From contig JAUVEQ010000068.1 of the NCBI GenBank assembly GCA_030594725.1, forward strand, positions 1-9,791: a stretch of DNA of 9,791 bases. The letters run 5' to 3'. The notes beneath the pieces were generated by a model, which was not told the DNA's origin, ran no database searches, and was given only the letters and a program-made list of their open reading frames with translations. Positions 5,190 through 9,791 of the stretch are shown here, in pieces; position 1 is the stretch's first letter; each line of letters begins with the position of its first letter. The position numbers and the translations under genes were made by a program. The DNA comes from Methanobacteriota archaeon. Lineage in GTDB: Archaea; Thermoplasmatota; DTKX01; GCA-020343715.

Positions 5190-5837
5190 TCAAGTACGTC
5201 TTCGTCGCTTTCCCTTGTCCGTTGCGATGCCGATGTCAAGGTCCTCGGGCAGGTGCTCCGTCTCGGTCTCGTACGAGACCAGGGACCCGGAGCCCTTCCT
5301 ATCGGTCGCCTTTGCCGGGGCGGGCTTGACCCTGCTAGGGTCGTTTCGCCTGTCGGGGTCAAGGTCGATCTCCCCGTCCCCCGCCTCGGCCACATCGGAT
5401 GCCTGCTGGGTCCTGAGGCGGTCCCTGAGGAAGGCTCGCTGGTCCTTGCGGGAGAGGAGCTCGAAGGCATGGAACTCGCCCGAGTCCGTGAACATCTGGT
5501 CGAAGTCCATGCCCTCCCATATCACCTCTCCAGATGACCAGCCAAGGTTCTCGATGACCTCCTCGAAAGCATCCATGTCCTCCTGGTCCTCGAAGTCGGT
5601 GAAGAGGTCCTCCAGCAGGGCCTCCCATCGCTCCTCCACCACCTCCCCATCCTCCCCGGTGGCCCATTCGACTTCGGGTTCGTCGTGTGAGACCGGTTCG
5701 AACTCGTCCGTCGAGGTGGCCTCGTCGGTCTCCACCTTCTCGAAGATGGTGGCCTTTGGCTGCATGATGGGACCGTCCACCTCTCCCGAGGCGGACCTGC
5801 CCTTGCGCTTGCGCCTGTGGGGGTCCTCGTTCTCCAG
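5190..5837 (-). CDS. Acidic, probably soluble protein with basic ends, function unknown
   Basis: I do not recognise this protein. The frame encodes about 215 residues: a basic N-terminus (HRRKRKGR), a strongly acidic low-complexity section (ETDEATSTDEFEPVSHDEPE), a likely folded helical core (ERWEALLEDLFTDFEDQEDM, FEEVIENLGW, DFDQMFTDSGEFHAFELLSR, DQRAFLRDRLRTQQ), a disordered stretch, and a basic end (KGKRRRRT). No membrane segment, cysteine or known catalytic motif is visible. The start is uncertain. A promoter-like CAAACCTTTTTTG at 5881-5893 predicts an mRNA from about 5859, so the in-frame GTG at 5879 would be untranscribed. Codon third positions are nearly all G/C back to 5837, upstream of the first in-frame ATG (5765), with only a GTG at 5780 between. 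At 5837 there is a CTG with GGAGG 7 bases before it. The gene stands alone between the LEA14-like gene (83 bases upstream) and nfeD. Confidence 0.7.
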   Translation of the reverse strand: MENEDPHRRKRKGRSASGEVDGPIMQPKATIFEKVETDEATSTDEFEPVSHDEPEVEWATGEDGEVVEERWEALLEDLFTDFEDQEDMDAFEEVIENLGWSSGEVIWEGMDFDQMFTDSGEFHAFELLSRKDQRAFLRDRLRTQQASDVAEAGDGEIDLDPDRRNDPSRVKPAPAKATDRKGSGSLVSYETETEHLPEDLDIGIATDKGKRRRRT

Positions 5838-5880
5838 GCCATGGCCTCCTGGTGCTCTGGCTAGGATGGTCGAGGTCACA

Positions 5881-5893
5881 CAAAAAAGGTTTG
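5881..5893 (-). promoter_or_regulatory. Probable TATA-like element of the acidic orphan gene
   Basis: On the minus strand it reads CAAACCTTTTTTG, nearly the same as the element upstream of the mscS gene. Centred near 5885, it predicts transcription from about 5859, ten bases before the GGAGG at 5849-5845. It lies in the 83-base gap after the LEA14-like stop codon, so the orphan gene probably has its own promoter. Confidence 0.45.
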
Positions 5894-5920
5894 GTCCTCG
5901 TTCGGGCCTTGGTGAATTGC

Positions 5921-6439
5921 TCACACGTTCATCATGAAGGACTCCTCGAAGGGGTAGTCCAGCGTGAAGGGTCCAACCTCCACGTGGGCCTCGCCGATCA
6001 GGGTTATCTTGTCCTCGCCCGGGTCCACCAGGGCAATGTACGCGAGGGGAGCGTGTGCCTCGCTGACCTCGACGACGGCCGTTGTCCATGCCATGCTGCC
6101 TGCGGGGACGGTGACCTCCGTGGCCTCGCCCGGACCCGCCTTCACTCCGTCCACGTACAGGTCGAACGTGGTGGGGGGGACGTAAAGGTCAACGTTACCG
6201 TCGTTGGTGAGGCGAAGGACCAGGGTGAGCTCGTACACATCGCCTATCTCGAGGCTGTAATTGCTCTTGGCCGAGTCGACGTCAACATGAAGGTGCTGGT
6301 ACTGGCGGATGTACAGGCCCACGATGGCGACCGCTATGACAAGCGCAACGACGATCACCACGAGCACGATGAGGAGGCGGCCCAAGACTATCGGACGTAC
6401 TATGGGCCGCGGGCCGATTAAAAGCTTCCCCGTTCCCAC
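5921..6439 (-). CDS. Single-pass membrane protein with LEA14/WHy-like extracytoplasmic domain
   Basis: A 172-residue protein with a short basic N-terminus, one long hydrophobic helix (about 18-43) and an outer domain of about 125 residues. The domain pattern (LTLVLRLTNDGNVDLYVPPTTFDLYVDGVKAG, VTVPAGSMAWTTAVVEV, AHVEVGPFTLDYPFEESF) resembles the LEA14/WHy (water stress and hypersensitive response) beta-sandwich fold, known in archaea as small desiccation- or stress-related proteins. The match is by eye, so the family call is moderate and no ligand can be named. The GTG at 6439 is accepted because a TATA element lies 27 bases upstream, predicting a leaderless mRNA; no ribosome binding site is present. 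It is divergent from the large surface-protein gene, with 65 bases between the two starts. Confidence 0.7.
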   Translation of the reverse strand: MGTGKLLIGPRPIVRPIVLGRLLIVLVVIVVALVIAVAIVGLYIRQYQHLHVDVDSAKSNYSLEIGDVYELTLVLRLTNDGNVDLYVPPTTFDLYVDGVKAGPGEATEVTVPAGSMAWTTAVVEVSEAHAPLAYIALVDPGEDKITLIGEAHVEVGPFTLDYPFEESFMMNV

Positions 6440-6462
6440 GAGGATGTCCTCGTTGAAAACCC

Positions 6463-6470
6463 TTTTATAA
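6463..6470. promoter_or_regulatory. Shared, near-palindromic TATA box for two divergent genes
   Basis: TTTTATAA reads TTATAAAA on the other strand, so it is a TATA box in both directions. Leftward, its centre is about 27 bases from the GTG at 6439, predicting a leaderless mRNA. Rightward, it predicts transcription near 6493, leaving about 12 bases that carry GGTGG before the GTG at 6505. The upstream flank on the plus strand (GAAAACCC) is the better TFB-recognition element, so the rightward direction may be favoured. Confidence 0.6.
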
Positions 6471-6504
6471 GACCTGGCTCTATAGCGCCTGGCTTGGTGG
6501 TATC

Positions 6505-9474
6505 GTGGGAAAGGTTGGAAAACTGGCCGTCCTAACGCTATCGGTCCTACTCCTCGTTATGCCGCTGGCTGCGGCCTTGGCGGGCGCGGCCGGGAATGAC
6601 GGGGACGACCGGACGGGGGACAGGGGCAGCTGGACTGTGAAGCGCTTCGAGGAGCACAACGTCCCGGTCGGAGTGAACTTCGAGCGGTCCCGTGAGAACT
6701 CCACCTACCACGTTTCCATTCCCAACTCGGGGACGGTCACCGCTGCCAGCATCACGCTGGAGGGCGTGGAGCGCTACAGCCTGAAAGGCACCCCCACCGA
6801 TTTCGGCGACGCTCCTGGCGCGTCCCACGTGGCCTACAGGGGCGAGAACGGTGCCTTTCCGCCCGTGACCTCGCCATCCAACTACAACCAGTTCCGCTTC
6901 GACGGGGAAATGGAGGACGCCATCGCCTCCCTGGACGGCCAGAACGTGACGAGCGGTACCACCCAGGGCCTGGGTCCCCCGCCCTTCCATTATCCATATC
7001 ACATGTTGGACATGCTCGTCGACAAGACGGACATGGTGCGCCTCGAGCTGACCTGGCACGGTTTCGGCCAGAACCTCGAGAACGACACCATCACCCACGG
7101 GGCGATGATGTACGTCTGGAACTACACCGGCAACAAGTGGCTCCTCACCAACAGCTACGCTGCGAACGACTCCCGCGATCAGGTGCGGATGTTCTCCCAC
7201 ACCCTGATGAACCCCTACGACTACACCGACAGCTTCGGACATGTGAACATCCTGGTGTTCGGGATGCATGACAAGGCGAACGCCGTCGGTTGGCCCGACA
7301 TCGGGTACGTGTCCACCGACTACGTGGTGGCCAGCGTTCTTCGGAACGACACGCTCCAGCGCCCCGAGAACGTGGCCCTGGCCATCGCCGATGGCCCCTC
7401 CATCTGGAGCGTCAGCGGGCCATTCACCGGAAGCGTGACGCTGGACGACGCCCAGGGCTTCAAGGCTGCCTTGCAGACCTACGTGGACTCGATACCCCCG
7501 TCCCCCCAGGCCGTCAGCGCTCCCTTCGTGTTCAAGGTCCGGCAGCCCACCTGGGGGCTGGTGAGGGTCTCGGCCCTCTCCGTGAGCGTCAGGGAGGTCA
7601 ACAACCAGCCACCCGAGTTCCTGGGCGCTGCGGACGTGGTGATGACCGAGGACGTGGACCTCTCGAAGGGGCTTGACCTGGCCCTCAGCTTCGACGACGA
7701 TTTCAACGGTCCCGACCTCACGTACTCGGTCGAGTACGAGGAGAACGCCTCCCTCGTCCATGCGGTCATCCACGTCGATGGCCACAACGTCAACTTCATC
7801 ACAGTGGCCGACGACTGGGCCGGCGAGCTCACCTTCCGGTTCACAGGCATGGACGTGTGGGGTCTCAGCACCGCCTCGGACAACATCACCGTCACGGTGG
7901 ACCCGGTGAACGACCCGCCCACGTTGGACGACCCCGGGGACCTGTTCATCGACGAGGACGTGCCCGTGGAGCTCAATCTGTCCTTCTACGACCCGGACGT
8001 GCCCTACGGTGACACCCTCACCTTCTCCGATGACACACCGATCTTCGACGTTGACCCGGCCACTGGCCAGATCGTGTTCACGCCATCGCAGGCTGATGTG
8101 GGACGGTACAACGTGACCGTCACCCTTTCAGATAGCCAAGGGAACAAGGCAAGCGTGACCTTCGCCATGTCCATCACCAACGTCAACGACAGGCCGTCCA
8201 TCGTGGACCCGGGGGCCTTGGTCGCCTTCGAGGACGAACTGTTCTCGTACAACTTCACAGCCCTGGATGAGGACGGGGACCGTCAGTTCTCCTGGACGCT
8301 GGTCGGCAGCGTCGGAAGCATGTTCATGGGGCTCCAGAACGGGCGCCTCACGTGGGTGCCAGAAGGAGAGCACGTCGGCATCGTGAACATATCCGTGATC
8401 GCCCGGGACCCGATGGGGGCCGCGGACCAGATCAACGTGTCCATCGAGGTCGTCAACGTGAACGACCCGCCGGTCCTGGCCGAGCTCGACCGCGCCCAGC
8501 TGACCGAGGGCGAGCTGTTCTCGTACACCGTTCCGTTCACCGACCCTGACCTTCTCGAGGACCCGTTCGAGTCCCACACTTTCACTGTGGACCCCCAGCT
8601 GTTCTCGATCCTCCCCAGCGGTATCATCACGTTCACGCCCACCAACGACGACGTCGGGACCCACCATGTCAACCTGACGGTGACCGACTCGGGCGGCCTC
8701 AGCCACACCATGCCCTGGGAGCTGGTGGTCATCAACATCAACCAGCCTCCCGTGATCGAGCCCGTGGAGGAACAGATCTGGCACGAGGATGAGCAGGTCC
8801 TCATGTTCATCGTAGCCATGGACCCCGACCTGGGCGACAGGCTCACCTTCTCCGACACCACCTCGATGTTCGACATCGACCCTCGCACCGGGGAGATCAA
8901 CTTCACCCCCTCACAGAACAACATTGGCAAGCACCAGGTACGGGTCCATGTTCAGGACGAGGCAGGCCTCTACTCCGACGTGTACTTCGACGTTACCGTC
9001 CTTTCCCACAACGACCCTCCCACGGTGGCCATCCGCGTCGAGACCCTGAAGGAACATCTCAAGGAGGGGGACATGCTAAGCCTGGCCGCAGTGGTGGAGG
9101 ACGAGGACAACCACAAGTCCGACCTCCATTACCTCTGGTTCTTCAACGGCAAGGAGGTGGGAGAGGGCGATACCATCGTCCTCTACGGCCTCAAGCCCGG
9201 CAACCACACGATGGAGCTTCGGGTGAACGACGGGGACAACACGGTCTCCAGCACGTACAGCTTCGACGTGGAGGCCGTGGAGGAGACCTTCCCATGGGTC
9301 TGGGTCGTCGTGGCCGTCATCGTGATCGTTATCGTCGCCTTCGCGGGCATCAAGGTGTTCAGGGTCGTCCAGGACACGGGCCAGGGAGGGCCGGCCGAGG
9401 AGGTTCCAGCGGTCGAGGAGCCCAAGGATGAGGAGGAGCCTCTCATCAAGGACAACCCCTTCAAGAACTGGTAG
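6505..9474 (+). CDS. Large cadherin-like-repeat surface protein with C-terminal membrane anchor
   Basis: A 989-residue exported protein. A signal peptide covers about 1-29. An N-terminal, beta-rich region of unknown family (about 30-365) includes MMYVWNYTGNKWLL. Six tandem domains follow, most boundaries marked by an N(D/Q)PP-type motif: 371-472, 473-564, 565-656, 657-749, 750-839 and 840-928. The first five look like cadherin/dystroglycan-type (CADG) or VCBS-style repeats with FT(P/V)S and D(P/D)xxG features. The last (LHYLWFFNGKEVGEGDT, HTMELRVNDGDN) is closer to a PKD/Ig domain. A transmembrane helix at 929-952 and an acidic, proline-rich 37-residue tail complete it. It has about 16 N-x-S/T sequons and no cysteine, fitting an archaeal glycoprotein exposed outside the cell. 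Adhesion or cell-wall roles are inferred. GTG at 6505 has GGTGG 4 bases upstream. Its stop is 5 bases from the convergent gene's stop. Confidence 0.9.
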   Translation: MGKVGKLAVLTLSVLLLVMPLAAALAGAAGNDGDDRTGDRGSWTVKRFEEHNVPVGVNFERSRENSTYHVSIPNSGTVTAASITLEGVERYSLKGTPTDFGDAPGASHVAYRGENGAFPPVTSPSNYNQFRFDGEMEDAIASLDGQNVTSGTTQGLGPPPFHYPYHMLDMLVDKTDMVRLELTWHGFGQNLENDTITHGAMMYVWNYTGNKWLLTNSYAANDSRDQVRMFSHTLMNPYDYTDSFGHVNILVFGMHDKANAVGWPDIGYVSTDYVVASVLRNDTLQRPENVALAIADGPSIWSVSGPFTGSVTLDDAQGFKAALQTYVDSIPPSPQAVSAPFVFKVRQPTWGLVRVSALSVSVREVNNQPPEFLGAADVVMTEDVDLSKGLDLALSFDDDFNGPDLTYSVEYEENASLVHAVIHVDGHNVNFITVADDWAGELTFRFTGMDVWGLSTASDNITVTVDPVNDPPTLDDPGDLFIDEDVPVELNLSFYDPDVPYGDTLTFSDDTPIFDVDPATGQIVFTPSQADVGRYNVTVTLSDSQGNKASVTFAMSITNVNDRPSIVDPGALVAFEDELFSYNFTALDEDGDRQFSWTLVGSVGSMFMGLQNGRLTWVPEGEHVGIVNISVIARDPMGAADQINVSIEVVNVNDPPVLAELDRAQLTEGELFSYTVPFTDPDLLEDPFESHTFTVDPQLFSILPSGIITFTPTNDDVGTHHVNLTVTDSGGLSHTMPWELVVININQPPVIEPVEEQIWHEDEQVLMFIVAMDPDLGDRLTFSDTTSMFDIDPRTGEINFTPSQNNIGKHQVRVHVQDEAGLYSDVYFDVTVLSHNDPPTVAIRVETLKEHLKEGDMLSLAAVVEDEDNHKSDLHYLWFFNGKEVGEGDTIVLYGLKPGNHTMELRVNDGDNTVSSTYSFDVEAVEETFPWVWVVVAVIVIVIVAFAGIKVFRVVQDTGQGGPAEEVPAVEEPKDEEEPLIKDNPFKNW

Positions 9475-9479
9475 GGGCC

Positions 9480-9791
9480 CTAGGAGCCCTGCACCATCTG
9501 TTCCTGCAACTTCTTCTGACGTTTCTTGTAGAGGTTGTAGAGCACCAGGGTGATGAGGACCACGACGAGTATGTAGACGATACCCAACAGGAAGTTCTCC
9601 CTGATGGCCGCCCATCCCCTGCTCGCGACCACGCCGATGACGAACGCCGCGATGAGGGCGCCCACACCCACGGCGGAGATCACATAGCTTGCCCTCATCC
9701 CGACGGACCGGCCAACGATGGACGCCGTGATGCCGCCAGAGCCCTGGAAGGGTATCATCACCCAACCGACCAGACCGAACCAGGCACCGGT
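9480..9791 (-). CDS. Multi-pass membrane protein, C-terminal part only, function unknown
   Basis: The frame is open to the right edge, so the visible 103 residues are probably the C-terminal end of a longer protein. The residues encoded between 9762 and 9791 (TGAWFGLVGW) read as membrane sequence. This argues against the in-frame GTG/ATG at 9761/9758 being the real start. A first, incomplete hydrophobic stretch with several glycines is followed by a helix (VISAVGVGALIAAFVIGVVA) and a second helix (LLGIVYILVVVLITLVLYNLY). The basic, glutamine-rich tail (KKRQKKLQEQMVQGS) should lie in the cytoplasm. I see no recognisable family motif. It is convergent with the large surface-protein gene, with only 5 bases between stops and no T-run terminator in the gap. 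Confidence 0.7.
   Translation of the reverse strand, partial: TGAWFGLVGWVMIPFQGSGGITASIVGRSVGMRASYVISAVGVGALIAAFVIGVVASRGWAAIRENFLLGIVYILVVVLITLVLYNLYKKRQKKLQEQMVQGS

Noticed and set aside
5522..5842. Frame starting at the ATG at 5842 (opposite frame choice for the acidic orphan)
   Set aside because: The ATG sits only 2 bases from GGAGG, the translation is Arg/Pro/Ser-rich and poor in GC3, and the overlapping main frame has the coding-like codon pattern.
6547..7785. A 412-codon open frame on the minus strand inside the surface-protein gene
   Set aside because: It is a mirror of high-GC codons. It has no recognisable motif or hydrophobic pattern and no promoter or ribosome binding site of its own.
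1..9791. Mobile element, CRISPR array or defence system
   Set aside because: No transposase, integrase, nuclease, helicase or regularly spaced repeat array is visible, and composition is uniform across the window.

Overview
The window looks like a chromosomal segment of a GC-rich archaeon. A member of the Thermoplasmatota or a related euryarchaeal group is the most likely source, though this is inferred from gene content and style rather than from a marker tree. Evidence for Archaea: an L44e - S27e - aIF2alpha - Nop10 - PAC2 cluster, TATA boxes about 26 bases upstream of several starts (some apparently leaderless), GGTG/GGAG-type ribosome binding sites, and a large cadherin-repeat surface protein with a C-terminal membrane anchor.

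Layout. (1) 1-1664, minus strand: a tight translation/RNP operon encoding L44e, S27e, aIF2alpha, Nop10 and a PAC2-family protein that runs off the left edge. The first three junctions overlap by one base (TGATG, TAATG, TGATG). (2) 1665-1830: a divergent promoter region with a TATA box for each side and two inverted repeats. (3) 1831-3180, plus strand: a 64-residue four-cysteine zinc-ribbon protein, probably leaderless, then an MscS-family mechanosensitive channel. (4) 3181-3284: a short convergent spacer with a tandem 12-base repeat and a perfect 12-base palindrome. (5) 3285-6439, minus strand: an NfeD/SPFH (stomatin-like) membrane pair, an unrecognised acidic protein with basic ends, and a single-pass LEA14/WHy-like protein. 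(6) 6505-9474, plus strand: a 989-residue, cysteine-free, sequon-rich cadherin-like surface protein. It is divergent from the LEA14-like gene and apparently shares one near-palindromic TATA element with it. (7) 9480-9791, minus strand: a partial multi-pass membrane protein of unknown function.

The left third is informational housekeeping. From about 2.1 kb rightward nearly every gene is an envelope gene: channel, SPFH scaffold and its NfeD partner, anchored extracytoplasmic WHy-like protein, giant surface adhesin-like protein, and unknown membrane protein. I see no mobile element, CRISPR array, tRNA or rRNA, or defence cassette, and no clearly new multi-gene system. The items most worth following are the start of the acidic orphan (possible CTG initiation), the shared bidirectional TATA box, the operator-like inverted repeat at the zinc-ribbon promoter, and the architectures of the SPFH and surface proteins.
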